64,000 nt of DNA from JBMNGO01 sp050949885 (GCA_050949885.1 JBMNGO010000005.1:62001-126000), one strand, 5' to 3'. Numbered from the stretch's first letter, positions 1 through 10,555 are shown. Notes: generated by a model from the letters alone, not told the origin. A program made the numbers and translations.

Positions 1-2
1 TT

Positions 3-407
3 GCTTCTGTTCACAGCCATTTTAAACTGGAACGGGAACAACAGACCCAAAGGATTATCAAGGCTATTGAAAATGAGCATGTGGACATAATCGGGCACCT
101 GACCGGACGCCTTTTAAATCGCCGGGAGGGGTATGACCTTGATATAAATAAAATACTTTTAGCAGCAGCCGAACATAAAAAAATCCTGGAGATAAATTCC
201 CATCCGGATCGATTAGATGTTGATGAAAACATTGCCCTTAGGGCCAAGCAAATGGGAATCAAATTTGCTATAAACAGTGATGCCCACCATCGCCAGGATT
301 TGTATCTGGTTAAATATGGCGTCCACAATGCCCGCCGGGGATGGTTAGAGCCTGATGACATTGTCAACACCTGGGGTATTGAGCGGCTACTGGATTATTT
401 AAACTAG
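3..407 (+). CDS. polX: PolX-type PHP domain protein, C-terminal part (incomplete at window start)
   Basis: The frame is open from base 3, so the gene begins before the window. The visible 134 residues are the C-terminal part of a PHP (polymerase and histidinol phosphatase) domain: SVHSHF near the start, then GHLTGRLL, then INSHPDRLD and INSDAHH, which are metal-binding His and Asp motifs. This set, and the spacing TGRLLNRR to INSHP, is what the 3'-exonuclease PHP domain of bacterial DNA polymerase X looks like. The polymerase half is not in view, so a stand-alone PHP hydrolase cannot be excluded. It ends in YLN and TAG, 10 bases before the next small ORF. Confidence 0.75.
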   Translation, partial: ASVHSHFKLEREQQTQRIIKAIENEHVDIIGHLTGRLLNRREGYDLDINKILLAAAEHKKILEINSHPDRLDVDENIALRAKQMGIKFAINSDAHHRQDLYLVKYGVHNARRGWLEPDDIVNTWGIERLLDYLN

Positions 408-417
408 CCCTGCTTAG

Positions 418-666
418 TTGCCTTTCTATTTCTTTATTTTTCTGCTTATCGTGGGTACTTTGGTTTTTGGCTTATCTCGCAGCCCCATGTTTAGAAAAAA
501 CACCCACTGGCTGAAGGGGATAGTACAGGAGGCTATAGCGGGATCTTATTCTGGGGAACCAGGTATGTACTTAATGTTTGTTGAGAAAAAGATTCCCAGG
601 AGCATGGTAGTATCGATTTTGCGCAAAGCTTGGGTAACGAAAATATCCTTGTGTTATAATTATTAA
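418..666 (+). CDS. Small hypothetical membrane protein
   Basis: I do not recognise this 82-residue ORF. It would start at a TTG with no clear ribosome binding site. The first 20 residues (FYFFIFLLIVGTLVFGL) form one hydrophobic segment, followed by a basic stretch and a short soluble tail. It lies between the PHP gene and the metalloenzyme gene in the same direction and overlaps neither. It may be a real single-pass protein or a chance frame; position in a tight same-strand series is the only support. Confidence 0.35.
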   Translation: MPFYFFIFLLIVGTLVFGLSRSPMFRKNTHWLKGIVQEAIAGSYSGEPGMYLMFVEKKIPRSMVVSILRKAWVTKISLCYNY

Positions 667-691
667 TATTGTATATAAGGAGCAAGTCGGT

Positions 692-1609
692 ATGAAGGTC
701 CTGATGATTTTTATTGATGGATTAGGGATGGGGCATAAGGGTGAAGAAAACCCCTATTTTTTTGCCCGAACTCCTTTTTTGGATAGCCTTTTGGGTGGCC
801 ATATTATGTATAAAGAGCAAGGCCGGATTGTCAAAGACAATGCTGCCTTGATACCAACTGATGCCTCTTTGGAAATGCCGGGTGAGCCTCAAAGCGCAAC
901 TGGGCAGACTACTCTTTGGACCGGGGTTAATGCCGCCCGGGCGGTGGGCAGGCATGTTAAGGCCTTCCCCACCAGGGAGTTGAGGGAAATCATCGCCGAG
1001 CACAGTATTATGAGAAAACTTGCTGCGGCGGGGAAAAGGGTAACATCAGCCAATGCTTATCGGGATGAGTTCTTTGATAAGACAAAACCAGGAGTGATAC
1101 GTTACTCTACTTCAACCCTGACCATATTAAGTTCCGGTACACCCTTTAGGAATTTTGATGACCTGAGAAAGGGAAATGCTGTTTACCAGGATTTTACCAA
1201 TCAGTTAGTAATTGAGATGGGTTACAAAGCTACGGTAATAAGCCCGGAAGAGGCAGGGCAGAATCTGGCCAGGATCGCTGCCGGTTATGACTTTACCCTT
1301 TATGAATATTTCCAAACCGACAAAGCCGGTCATAAAGTCGATATGCCCAGGGCCATAAAAATATTCGAACAACTGGATCGGTTTATAGGTTCATGCGCCA
1401 ACAATACAAATCTTGATGAGGTCTTGATGATCATTACCAGTGACCACGGCAATATGGAAGATCTCTCCATCAGTACCCATACCCTGAATCCGGTACCGAC
1501 TTTAATAATATATAATCGATTAAAGGAAATTGCCTGGGAAAGAATTATTTCTTTGACTGATATTACCCCCTTTATATTAGATTTACTTGGAGTTGATGGG
1601 GGAAAATAA
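692..1609 (+). CDS. Phosphoglycerate mutase-like metalloenzyme (alkaline phosphatase superfamily)
   Basis: A 305-residue protein that opens with MKVLMIFIDGLGMG, the first metal-binding Asp motif of the alkaline phosphatase/iPGM/phosphopentomutase superfamily. Further family motifs are SATGQTTLWTG (the nucleophile region, Thr or Ser), the YFQTDKAGHKVD segment (metal Asp and His) and ITSDHGNMED (second metal site). It is shorter than iPGM (about 510 residues), matching the stand-alone 'metalloenzyme' family found beside DNA-repair or cell-wall genes in Firmicutes. Substrate unknown. It starts at ATG behind AAGGAG at about 8-9 bases. Confidence is high for the fold and low for the reaction. Confidence 0.75.
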   Translation: MKVLMIFIDGLGMGHKGEENPYFFARTPFLDSLLGGHIMYKEQGRIVKDNAALIPTDASLEMPGEPQSATGQTTLWTGVNAARAVGRHVKAFPTRELREIIAEHSIMRKLAAAGKRVTSANAYRDEFFDKTKPGVIRYSTSTLTILSSGTPFRNFDDLRKGNAVYQDFTNQLVIEMGYKATVISPEEAGQNLARIAAGYDFTLYEYFQTDKAGHKVDMPRAIKIFEQLDRFIGSCANNTNLDEVLMIITSDHGNMEDLSISTHTLNPVPTLIIYNRLKEIAWERIISLTDITPFILDLLGVDGGK

Positions 1610-1750
1610 CGGTAGAGTTTTAGAAAGATTAAATCAGAGAGCAATTGTTTATCTATAATTAGAAAAAAGCAGCGGGATGTTTATGTTATAAGTAAGGCCA
1701 TGTAATATAAACATTGTGCGAGGGTACCCAGAGAGGAGGTTATAAGACAA

Positions 1751-4240
1751 TTGGAACTCCTAGCTCCCGCCGGGAACTGGCCAGCATTCCTGGCAGCTAT
1801 TAATAACGGAGCAGATGCAGTCTATTTAGGCGGCAAGGAATTCAGTGCCAGAAGATCGGCCCAAAATTTTTCCGATGAGGAATTAATAAAAGCGCTGAAA
1901 TATGCTCATCTCAGGGATAAAAGAATATTTGTGGCGGTTAATACCCTCATTGATAATACAGAGATGGAAAAGGTGCTGGATTACATTTGTAATATTTACT
2001 CCTGGGGAGCCGATGCCGTGATCATTCAAGATTTGGGCCTGTTGCAAGCAGTACGAACCTTATTTCCCCAGTTGCCGATTCATGCTAGTACCCAAATGAC
2101 TGTTCACAACCTTAAAGGGGTGGGATTTTTATATGAACAGGGCATTAAAAGAATTGTGCTGGCCAGAGAATTATCCTCCAGTGAAATAGAAAGGATATGC
2201 AGGTCCTTTCCGGAGATGGAATTTGAGGTGTTCGTCCATGGAGCCCTGTGTTATTCTTATTCCGGTCAATGCCTTTTCAGCAGCCTGGTAGGCGGCCGCA
2301 GCGGTAACCGGGGAAGATGTGCCCAACCTTGCCGTTTGCCCTATCAGCTCATAACTGAAAAGAAAAAGACACCTTTAAAGACTGACGGCAAGCATTTATT
2401 GAGCCCGGCGGATCTGTCCCTGCTTGATGTTCTGCCACAGCTGGGCCAGCTTGGGGTGGCTTCTTTGAAAATCGAGGGCCGGATGAAAAGACCGGAATAC
2501 GTTGCGGTAGTCACCAGGGTATACCGGGAAGCCCTTGATATGATCAGCGAAAACCGTTTAAAAGACACGGACCATTTAAAACAAAGATTACTAAAGATTT
2601 TTAACCGAAACTTTTCCCGTGGTTATTTCCATCTGGACAAGGCTGGTTTTTTAAGCACCCAGAGGCCAAATAACCGTGGAATCTATTTGGGCCGGGTAAT
2701 TGACCAGGATAAGGATTTAATGACCAGTATCAAACTCCGCGATACCCTGGCCCAGGGTGATGGCATCCAAATATGGACCACCAACGGGCAAGGACCTGCT
2801 TTAACAGTAAGACACCTGGAATTAAAGGGGCAATTGGTGCAGTCGGCTGCTACCGGTGATACTGTAAAACTGAGATTAGGGGCCAGGGTAGCTGCTAATG
2901 ACCGGGTCTTTAAGATACATGACCAGGAACTGGTGGCAGATGCACTTTTGACCATAAATGAGCAGGCGGGAGAGAAAATCCCCATTACCGTAGAAGCCGA
3001 ATTGCTTGCCGGTCAGCCTCTGGTTTTGTTGTTTAAAGATGAAAAGGGCCACCAGGCAGAGGAAAGGACGGCCAGTGCCGCTGTACCAGCCAATACACAG
3101 CCTTTGGACTTTGACACCCTGCACAAACAGATTGACCGGTTGGGGAATACCCCCTTCTATTTAAAAGACTTTAGTTTTCATTATCATAAAGACCTATTAG
3201 TGCCGTTCAGTGAGATCAACCAGGCCAGACGGCGAGCTGTAGAAAGGCTTGAAGAGCTTATCCTCCAGGGTTATAATCATCCTGAAATAAAGGCTGCGGA
3301 GTATAAGGCGGCCCAAAATCGATTTCTTCCCAAGCCTAAAACAACTGCTAAGGGAACCAATTTGGCCCATCCCCGGATAAGCGTTGTTGTTTCCGGTTTG
3401 GAAGAGGCCAGGGCAGCGCTGGAATCGGAAGCGGATCGAGTCTATATTTCCCTGGAAGGCATATCACAGTCCCGACCTATCAAATATGCTGACCTGGGAA
3501 AATTATATGCCCAGGTAGGGCCTAACCAGGAACTGATACCGGCGTTGCCAAGAATTCAGGCAGTGGATAACAAGGATGTGGATCGGCTAACGCAGATAGG
3601 CTTTGATCGTATTATGGCCGGGAATCTGGGAGGATTAAAAAACTGCCTGGAGAGAGGAATTAAGACCCATGTAGATTATACTCTAAACATTTTTAACCAG
3701 GCCGCACTGGATTTTCTGCTTGCTTCCGGGGCTAAGAGCGTCTGTTTATCCCCGGAGCTGAATTTTCAGCAGTTAGAGGGCTTTAATAATTACGATAAAA
3801 TAGAACTCCTGGTCCATGGCGAATTAATATTAATGGTATCGCGATTCTGTATACTGGGAGGAGTATTGGGTCCGGGTGAGAAGAACTGTAAGGGTTATTG
3901 CCGGCAGGATCGATACTATATTCAGGACCAGAAGGGGTATCGGTTTCCGGTGGAAACTGATCGGGACTGCAGGTTTTATGTTATTAATTCCCGCACCCTT
4001 TGCATGGTTGAAGACCTGACGAAGATTCTTGCTTTAAGGCCTCAAAGTATCAGAATTGAGGCCCACCGGTTAAGTAGCCGTCAGATTAAGGGGATTTTGG
4101 CCATTTACCGGCAGGCCTGCCAAGAAATAAATGATGGGGATAAACCTGATTTACTGGAGATGAAAAATAGATTGGAAAGATTCAGCCCTTCGCCATTTAC
4201 CAAATGCCATTACTATCGCGGGGTATTAGCTAATGAATGA
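1751..4240 (+). CDS. U32 family peptidase with C-terminal extension
   Basis: 829 residues starting with TTG behind a strong AGAGGAGG site. The N-terminal third opens with MELLAPAGNWPAFLAAINNGADAVYLGG, typical of U32 enzymes, and around residues 160-195 it has the family signature E-F-V-H-G-A-L-C-Y-S-Y-S-G-x-C followed by GNRGRCAQPCR, whose cysteines bind an Fe-S cluster in the tRNA/rRNA-hydroxylating members (TrhP, RlhA). A second Cys group (CxxLGG...KNCKGYCRQDRYY) lies near residues 700-720. The length fits the long U32 form with a DUF3656-like middle. Members annotated as collagenases are mostly RNA-modifying in recent work; I infer an RNA hydroxylation role rather than proteolysis. It overlaps mutS2 by 8 bases, so the two are co-transcribed. 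Confidence 0.85.
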   Translation: MELLAPAGNWPAFLAAINNGADAVYLGGKEFSARRSAQNFSDEELIKALKYAHLRDKRIFVAVNTLIDNTEMEKVLDYICNIYSWGADAVIIQDLGLLQAVRTLFPQLPIHASTQMTVHNLKGVGFLYEQGIKRIVLARELSSSEIERICRSFPEMEFEVFVHGALCYSYSGQCLFSSLVGGRSGNRGRCAQPCRLPYQLITEKKKTPLKTDGKHLLSPADLSLLDVLPQLGQLGVASLKIEGRMKRPEYVAVVTRVYREALDMISENRLKDTDHLKQRLLKIFNRNFSRGYFHLDKAGFLSTQRPNNRGIYLGRVIDQDKDLMTSIKLRDTLAQGDGIQIWTTNGQGPALTVRHLELKGQLVQSAATGDTVKLRLGARVAANDRVFKIHDQELVADALLTINEQAGEKIPITVEAELLAGQPLVLLFKDEKGHQAEERTASAAVPANTQPLDFDTLHKQIDRLGNTPFYLKDFSFHYHKDLLVPFSEINQARRRAVERLEELILQGYNHPEIKAAEYKAAQNRFLPKPKTTAKGTNLAHPRISVVVSGLEEARAALESEADRVYISLEGISQSRPIKYADLGKLYAQVGPNQELIPALPRIQAVDNKDVDRLTQIGFDRIMAGNLGGLKNCLERGIKTHVDYTLNIFNQAALDFLLASGAKSVCLSPELNFQQLEGFNNYDKIELLVHGELILMVSRFCILGGVLGPGEKNCKGYCRQDRYYIQDQKGYRFPVETDRDCRFYVINSRTLCMVEDLTKILALRPQSIRIEAHRLSSRQIKGILAIYRQACQEINDGDKPDLLEMKNRLERFSPSPFTKCHYYRGVLANE

Positions 4241-6581
4241 AAAAGTCCTGGACAAATTAGAATTCGGAAAAATTCGCCGTCAGCTAGCCAGCATGACCAG
4301 CTTTACCGGGGGCAGACAAAAGGCCCTGGCTATTTCTCCATCAAAGAATATCGAAACGGTAACGCGACTCCTTGATGAAACTGCAGAAGCTATGGAAGTA
4401 CTCCGTTTCGGCGAACCGGGGTTTTGGGGAGAACTGGCCGCCATTGACATACCGGTGGCAAAGGCTCGGGCAGGAGCATTATTGCAGCCTATAGAGCTCC
4501 TTTACGTGTACCGGGCACTCAAAGTATCCCGGCTGGCTATCAAACATTTTGAGCATTTTGCGAAATGCCCCCGTTTAACAAGCATTATTGAAACTATATA
4601 CCCTAATCAATCTCTGGAAAGAAAGCTTAATCAAGCTATTGATAATAGCGGTGAAATTAAGGATGACGCTTCGACTGAGTTAAAGCGCATTAGAAATCAG
4701 ATCAGCGTTGCCCGGACCAGAATCAAGGATTACCTGCGGGACTTTATACGCTCGGCCGGTAATCAAAAGATCCTGCAGGAGGCGCTGGTAACAGAGCGGG
4801 ACGGAAGATATGTGGTTCCTATTCGGCAGGAATACCGGTATGAAGTACAGGGAATTGTCCATGATGAGTCAGCCAGCGGGGCTACCGTATTTATAGAACC
4901 CCTTCCGGTAGTGGAGCATAACAATCGTATAAGATCCCTGGAAAGGGAAGAAAAGAGGGAGATAGAGAGAATCCTCCGCAGCCTCAGCAATGAGGTGACC
5001 ATGTTTGTAAATGAATTGGAAAACAACCTGGAAAAACTGGCTGAGTTAGACTTTATACTGGCCAGGGCTAGAATGGCATATAATACCAATTCTTTCCGCC
5101 CCACTATTAATACCCGGGGGATAATAGATATTAACCGGGGCAGGCATCCACTGCTGGGCAAAGATGCGGTTCCTTTGGATGTCAAGCTGGGCAAGGAATA
5201 CGACATATTGGTAATAACGGGACCCAATACCGGAGGAAAGACTGTAGCGTTAAAAACCATTGGTCTATTGACTGTAATGTCTATGAGCGGATTGTTTATC
5301 CCGGCCAGGGAAAATAGCTGTATCAGTATTTTCGATTCCCTGTTTGTGGATATTGGGGATGAGCAAAGCATAGAGCAATCATTGAGTACCTTCTCCGGCC
5401 ATATGACCAATATTATTAAGATACTGGCAGAGGCTAATAATAGATCCCTGGTTCTGATCGACGAATTAGGGGCGGGAACCGATCCTGTGGAGGGTGCGGC
5501 TCTAGCTGCGGTGATCCTGGAAGAACTGCGCCGGAAACAGGTAAAAGTTGTAGTGACCACTCACCAGAGTGAACTGAAAAAATTTGCCTATAAAAACCCC
5601 AGGGTGGAAAATGCCTGCGTAGAGTTTGATCCGACTACCCTTAAGCCTACCTATAAACTGACTATTGGTATGCCCGGACAGAGCAACGCTTTTGAAATAG
5701 CCGGACGCCTGGGCTTGGATAAGGCCCTGGTAAACAAGGCAAGAAACTTTGTCCCGCAAAGTGAACGGGAAACATCAGAAATGATAAGGCAGTTGAAAGA
5801 GAGTCATGCCAATTATGAAAAGGCCAGATTAGACTTGGAAACCATGCGTAAATACTATGAGCAGCAACAACTTAAGCTTCAGGAGGAAAGAAAGAGTTTT
5901 CTGGCGGAAAAGGAAGCAATACTAATAAAAGCCCGGGAAGAAGCAGATCAATTCCTACGAGCAATTAAGAGAGAGGCTAATGAAGCTGTTGAAGAATTGA
6001 AAGGATTATTAAAGGATAGCGAAAAACCGCCCAAGTGGCATGAGATTGAGCAAAAAAGGCAGAAACTCAAGCGGATTGCAGATATGGATATGGGGGAGGA
6101 ACCCCAGGGTGCCCCAAACGGCCAAAATGGGGAGATTAGGCCTGGGGATTATGTTTTTATCCAAGGGCTGGGCCAGACCGGGTATGTTTTGGAAGGGCCC
6201 AACAGCCAGGGAGAGGTAACTATCCAGGCAGGAATAATGAGACTGACAGTGAAGCAGGACCAGCTAAGAAAGACTGAGTCACCTGATGATAAGCTATCCC
6301 GGAGCAGAAACCAGATTTTATTAGAGAAGGCCAAACACATTTCCAAAGAAATTGATGTACGGGGAAAACTGGCGGAAGAAGCCATAATAGAGATTGACCG
6401 TTATCTGGAAGACGCTAATCTGGTGGGATTGGATGGGGTCCGCATCATTCACGGCAAAGGCACTGGGGCGTTAAGAACGGCGGTACGCAATTACCTAAAA
6501 GAACATCGCCTGGTCAAAGCTTTCCGGGATGGGGCACATAACGAAGGCGGCTATGGAGTAACAGTGGTAGAATTTAGATAA
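4233..6581 (+). CDS. mutS2: MutS2: ribosome rescue / anti-recombination ATPase-nuclease
   Basis: 782 residues, the usual MutS2 length. It lacks the MutS mismatch-binding domain and begins with the core/clamp domains; the ABC ATPase follows (Walker A GPNTGGKT near residue 330, Walker B LVLIDELGAGTDP near 410, and the H-loop TTHQSELK). A long coiled region (residues 515-610) leads to the C-terminal Smr nuclease domain with DVRGKLAEEA and IIHGKGTGALR. MutS2 suppresses recombination in some species and in Bacillus splits collided ribosomes. The ATG sits inside the end of the upstream U32 gene. A hairpin terminator follows directly. Confidence 0.95.
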   Translation: MNEKVLDKLEFGKIRRQLASMTSFTGGRQKALAISPSKNIETVTRLLDETAEAMEVLRFGEPGFWGELAAIDIPVAKARAGALLQPIELLYVYRALKVSRLAIKHFEHFAKCPRLTSIIETIYPNQSLERKLNQAIDNSGEIKDDASTELKRIRNQISVARTRIKDYLRDFIRSAGNQKILQEALVTERDGRYVVPIRQEYRYEVQGIVHDESASGATVFIEPLPVVEHNNRIRSLEREEKREIERILRSLSNEVTMFVNELENNLEKLAELDFILARARMAYNTNSFRPTINTRGIIDINRGRHPLLGKDAVPLDVKLGKEYDILVITGPNTGGKTVALKTIGLLTVMSMSGLFIPARENSCISIFDSLFVDIGDEQSIEQSLSTFSGHMTNIIKILAEANNRSLVLIDELGAGTDPVEGAALAAVILEELRRKQVKVVVTTHQSELKKFAYKNPRVENACVEFDPTTLKPTYKLTIGMPGQSNAFEIAGRLGLDKALVNKARNFVPQSERETSEMIRQLKESHANYEKARLDLETMRKYYEQQQLKLQEERKSFLAEKEAILIKAREEADQFLRAIKREANEAVEELKGLLKDSEKPPKWHEIEQKRQKLKRIADMDMGEEPQGAPNGQNGEIRPGDYVFIQGLGQTGYVLEGPNSQGEVTIQAGIMRLTVKQDQLRKTESPDDKLSRSRNQILLEKAKHISKEIDVRGKLAEEAIIEIDRYLEDANLVGLDGVRIIHGKGTGALRTAVRNYLKEHRLVKAFRDGAHNEGGYGVTVVEFR

Positions 6582-6589
6582 CATCACCT

Positions 6590-6628
6590 AATAGAACCGA
6601 AGAGAGATTAATTCTCTTCGGTTCTATT
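6590..6628 (+). terminator. Rho-independent terminator of the U32-mutS2 operon
   Basis: Perfect 15-bp stem (6590-6604 with 6614-6628) and a 9-base loop, followed by GTTGTTTTTG on the plus strand. It overlaps the last codons of the convergent penicillin-binding protein gene, whose stop codon is in the loop. Confidence 0.85.
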
Positions 6629-8968
6629 GTTGTTTTTGCCATTTTTGTCATTTTTGTTCTTATCTTTTTCTTTATTTTTTTTATCGTCATCTTTGTGCCT
6701 GTCAAATAAATCATCAAAGAAGTCACCAGGGTCATCTTTAAATTGGTCGAAAAAATCCAGGTATGATGGCTGAGAATGAATATCACAGGTTTCCGCTGGT
6801 ATTTTATTTGGAGTATAGCTATTCTCGTCTGCCCTAATCATTATCTGCTGCTGGGGATGAGGGCAGTACCGACCCGCCAGTTTCCCGGATTCCGAGCATA
6901 TATTGACAATCTCGTGGCGATCACATACATCAACTGGTACGCAGTCTTTCCGGCAGTATTCAGAGACAATACTATCTTCTGGACAAATCTCCGACGCTAT
7001 TTTCCCGGATTTGGAGCAAACCGCTATTTGAACTATATCCGGAGGCATGGTTGGATTAGGCGGTTTAACTGACCCATGAGCCTGCTGCACAACTTTTTGG
7101 AATATCCTGGCGGGAAAATTTCCGCCAAAGGCAGTCTCGGACGGATATTCAGGAGGATAATTTCGCATAGTATCGTTTTGGTCAAAGCCCATCCATACTG
7201 CTGCCGCGTAGGTAGGAGTAAACCCGCAAAACCAGGAATCATTATAATTTTCTGTGGTTCCGGTTTTTCCGCAGGTAAAGACACCGGGTATTTTTGCCCT
7301 GGTTCCGGTTCCCGAATTAACTACTGTGTTTAGCATACTGCTCATCAGCCATGCAGTTTGCTCACTCATAACCCGGGTATAAACAGGTTTGTGACTATAC
7401 AATTCTACTCCATCTTCGGATATTATTTTGGATATAAAGTAGGGCTTTGCATATACTCCTTTATTGGCAAAGGCAGCATAGGCAGATGCCATTTCCAGAG
7501 GACTGACTCCGCGAGTAAGTCCCCCCAGAGCCAGCGGTGATAATCCCAGGTCGTTGGTTCCGGGAGCATCAACAAGATCAAGTCCCAGACTCTCGGCAAA
7601 ATCAAAGCTCCGCCTTATACCTATAGTATCCAGCATTTGAACCGCATAAGTATTGATGGAATGCTCAACCGCGGTTCGCATGGGAATCAGTCCCCGGTAC
7701 TGTTTGTCATAGTTTTCCGGCGTCCAGACGGGTGAGTTGCCTATCTTGTAAGATATGGGCGAATCATCCAGTACGAAAAACGGCATGTAACCATCTTCCA
7801 GGGCCGGAGCATAGACTGAGATGGGTTTAATTGAAGAACCTGGCTGGCGCTTACCATCAGTAGCCCGGTTAAAACCTCTTTGCCTTTCATGAACCCGGCC
7901 GCCTATTACGGCCTCGACTCCTCCGGTCTCAACATTGACCAACGCCATGGCTGCCTGCACCTTTTCACCAGCCGCATTGGTCTGTTTGGGCAGATTATCC
8001 GGGTTGGCAAAAACCTCTTCGGCAAAGGCTTGGGTTTGCTTATCCATGGCAGTGTAGATCTTTAAGCCGGAACGGTACAAAGCGTCCTCCGGGTTATCAT
8101 AAACCTGCAAATCTTCAAGAATAGCCAGGGCTTCCTCAATTATCGCATCAGCATAATAACCATATTTACTTCTGTCAACCCTGTAATTTTCATTAAGGTT
8201 CAGGGGTTCATTGTATGCTGCAGTTGCTGTGGTCTGATCAATGAAACCGCATTTGACCATGTTATTCAGCACAGCCTGCTGCCGGGCCTTGGCCTTATCC
8301 AGTGAATTAAAGGGATTGTAGGCATTGGGACTTTGCGGTAGCCCTGCCAAAAGGGAACACTCGGCCAGGCTCAGTTCGCTGACGTCCTTGCCGAAATAGG
8401 TGTTGGCTGCAGCCTGAACTCCATAAGCTCCTGCCCCAAAGGGAATAATATTTAAATACATGGTCAAAATCTCATCTTTGGAATAGATTGATTCCAGCTT
8501 AAAAGCCAAGATGGCTTCCTGGGCTTTCCGCTCCCACCTCTTGTCCAGTGATAGAAAAGCATTTTTGGCCAGCTGCTGGGTAATGGTGCTGGCTCCCTGA
8601 CCGGTTAAATCCCCTGACTGAATATTTCTGATCACGGCTCGCATAATTCCTTTAATGGTTATCCCATGGTGTTTGTAAAAATCATTATCTTCTATGGCGA
8701 TAACAGCATTAATCAAATCCTGAGGTATCTGGTTGATATCCACTTCCGTGCGGTTCTGTCCTGCATGCAGGAGTGTGGCCACTTCCCCGTTTTTATCATA
8801 AACAATAGTTGTTTTGGCACCCGAAAGCTGTTGGGGGTCCCATGGGGGCAAATTAGCAGCGGCAACCACAAAAAAACCGATTCCTCCCAAAAAACCTGCC
8901 AGGCACAATATTCCAACCAGCTTGACAAAAGCCTGCCAGTTTAACTTTTTGGTTTTCTTTTTAACCAT
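6608..8968 (-). CDS. Class A penicillin-binding protein (PBP1A-type transglycosylase/transpeptidase)
   Basis: Bifunctional peptidoglycan synthase of 786 residues. Order: short basic cytoplasmic tail (MVKKKTKKLNW), one membrane segment (LVGILCLAGFLGGIGFFVVAA), glycosyltransferase GT51 domain with EDNDFYKHHGI and GQGASTITQQLAKN, then the transpeptidase with SSIKP (active-site Ser-x-x-Lys), SINTYA (SxN) and KTGTT. The tail (after residue 750) is very rich in Asp, Lys and Asn and is probably disordered. The frame is open 15 codons further upstream (to 9013), but GGGAGG stands 10 bases before the ATG at 8968, which is also where the typical Lys-rich start begins, so I use that start. Single-gene unit, convergent to mutS2. 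Confidence 0.93.
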   Translation of the reverse strand: MVKKKTKKLNWQAFVKLVGILCLAGFLGGIGFFVVAAANLPPWDPQQLSGAKTTIVYDKNGEVATLLHAGQNRTEVDINQIPQDLINAVIAIEDNDFYKHHGITIKGIMRAVIRNIQSGDLTGQGASTITQQLAKNAFLSLDKRWERKAQEAILAFKLESIYSKDEILTMYLNIIPFGAGAYGVQAAANTYFGKDVSELSLAECSLLAGLPQSPNAYNPFNSLDKAKARQQAVLNNMVKCGFIDQTTATAAYNEPLNLNENYRVDRSKYGYYADAIIEEALAILEDLQVYDNPEDALYRSGLKIYTAMDKQTQAFAEEVFANPDNLPKQTNAAGEKVQAAMALVNVETGGVEAVIGGRVHERQRGFNRATDGKRQPGSSIKPISVYAPALEDGYMPFFVLDDSPISYKIGNSPVWTPENYDKQYRGLIPMRTAVEHSINTYAVQMLDTIGIRRSFDFAESLGLDLVDAPGTNDLGLSPLALGGLTRGVSPLEMASAYAAFANKGVYAKPYFISKIISEDGVELYSHKPVYTRVMSEQTAWLMSSMLNTVVNSGTGTRAKIPGVFTCGKTGTTENYNDSWFCGFTPTYAAAVWMGFDQNDTMRNYPPEYPSETAFGGNFPARIFQKVVQQAHGSVKPPNPTMPPDIVQIAVCSKSGKIASEICPEDSIVSEYCRKDCVPVDVCDRHEIVNICSESGKLAGRYCPHPQQQIMIRADENSYTPNKIPAETCDIHSQPSYLDFFDQFKDDPGDFFDDLFDRHKDDDKKNKEKDKNKNDKNGKNNNRTEEN

Positions 8969-9260
8969 CAAAAGACATCCTCCCGGAACTGGTTTACCGC
9001 TATGATAAACCATGAATCAATTATTGGACAATATATAATAAATACGATCCCCTGCGACAATTATTACACATTCAAGGGAAGAAAAAAACGTTTTAAAGGG
9101 AAAATGGTTTATCCATAGGGCTTTTCCCCCTTAAAGCCATTAAACTGGTTATTATCAATAAGGGTGGGGAAGTGTGTTTTTCTGCTCCATAACCGATGGG
9201 GGAAAGACTTTTATAATAAGCATGGATGTGCTATTATTTCATTGGCAAGGAGGTTTTTTT

Positions 9261-10484
9261 GTGGAAAATAATATAAAAGAAGCAGTAAATAAACAAATGG
9301 AGGTTATTAAAAGAGGTATAGCCGAAATTGTTCCTGAACAAGAATTACAGGAAAAAATACGCAGGTCTATAAAGGAAAACAGACCATTGAGGATAAAACT
9401 GGGTCTGGATCCTACTGCACCGGATATCCACCTGGGGCATACCGTAGTACTAAATAAACTCAGACAATTTCAGGACTTCGGGCATGAAGTTCATCTGATA
9501 ATCGGGGATTTCACTGGCAGGATAGGAGATCCTACCGGGAAGTCGGAAACCCGGAAACAGCTTTCAGATGAGGAGATCCAGAAAAATGCGGCAACATACC
9601 AGGAACAGATTTTTAAAGTCCTGGATAAAGATAAAACCATAGTTCATTATAACAGCCAATGGTTAATGAAACTGAATTTGGCTGATGCCTTAAACCTTTC
9701 TGCCAAATATACCGTAGCCAGAATGCTGGAAAGAGACGATTTCCAAAAGCGATACCGGGAAGGTTTGCCCATCGGTATTCATGAATTTCTATATCCGCTA
9801 ATGCAGGGCTATGATTCGGTGGTACTGGAAGCGGATGTAGAATTGGGAGGTACCGACCAGAAATTTAACCTCCTGGTAGGGCGGAGCCTGCAGAGAGAGT
9901 ACGGCCTGGAGCCCCAGGTAGCTATAATGATGCCTATTCTGGAAGGTATTGACGGCGTGCAGAAAATGAGCAAGAGCCTGGGTAATTATATTGGGGTCAA
10001 TGAAGAACCTTATGAAATGTTTGGCAAAACTATGTCAATACCTGATGAAATGATTATCAGGTACTTTGAGCTGCTGACCTCTGTTCCCATGGAAGAGATA
10101 GAATCAATAAAAGATGTAATGGAAAAGGGTTTAGTTAACCCCAGAGATGTAAAGATGAAGCTGGCCCGGGAACTGATCTCCCGGTACCATAGCCCAAAGG
10201 AGGCTCTCCAGGCGGAAGAAAGATTCAAACTGGTATTTTCTCAGCGCAATATTCCTGAAGATATCCCTGAAGTAAAAGTAGTTGACGAGGAAATTTGGCT
10301 GCCCAAGTTCCTTTGTGACAACCAAATGGTTTCATCCACTAGTGAAGGAAAAAGGATGCTTTCTCAGGGAGCCGTTAAGGTCAATGGAGAAAAACAGGAA
10401 AAGGAAGATCTTAAAATAGAAGGCTCAATGGTAGTCCAGGTAGGCAAACGCAAGTTTATCAGGATTATTAGAGAGTCCAGGTAG
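9261..10484 (+). CDS. tyrS: Tyrosyl-tRNA synthetase
   Basis: Class I synthetase, 407 residues from a GTG start. The frame continues upstream to 9174, but AAGGAGG is placed 7 bases before the GTG and the protein there begins like other TyrRS ([19 protein letters not shown]). HIGH box is HLGHT near residue 57, KMSKS near 235 ([11 protein letters not shown]), and a C-terminal S4 RNA-binding domain ([17 protein letters not shown]) ends the protein. The length and '[14 protein letters not shown]' opening match the TyrZ-type enzyme. No T-box could be found in the 250 bases upstream. Confidence 0.95.
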   Translation: MENNIKEAVNKQMEVIKRGIAEIVPEQELQEKIRRSIKENRPLRIKLGLDPTAPDIHLGHTVVLNKLRQFQDFGHEVHLIIGDFTGRIGDPTGKSETRKQLSDEEIQKNAATYQEQIFKVLDKDKTIVHYNSQWLMKLNLADALNLSAKYTVARMLERDDFQKRYREGLPIGIHEFLYPLMQGYDSVVLEADVELGGTDQKFNLLVGRSLQREYGLEPQVAIMMPILEGIDGVQKMSKSLGNYIGVNEEPYEMFGKTMSIPDEMIIRYFELLTSVPMEEIESIKDVMEKGLVNPRDVKMKLARELISRYHSPKEALQAEERFKLVFSQRNIPEDIPEVKVVDEEIWLPKFLCDNQMVSSTSEGKRMLSQGAVKVNGEKQEKEDLKIEGSMVVQVGKRKFIRIIRESR

Positions 10485-10555
10485 CTTAAGCAGCTGTTCG
10501 GCTTTCGAGCCTTAATATCGTAAAGACACTACGAATAAACATTGAGAGAGGAATA

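Noticed and set aside
6776..8944. Plus-strand ORFs of 60-98 codons opposite the penicillin-binding protein gene.
   Set aside because: Shadows of the minus-strand gene; none has a ribosome site or known similarity.
9014..9260. AAGGGTGGGG upstream of tyrS as a T-box.
   Set aside because: The T-box core AGGGTGGNACCGCG is not completed, and no specifier stem or terminator/antiterminator could be found.
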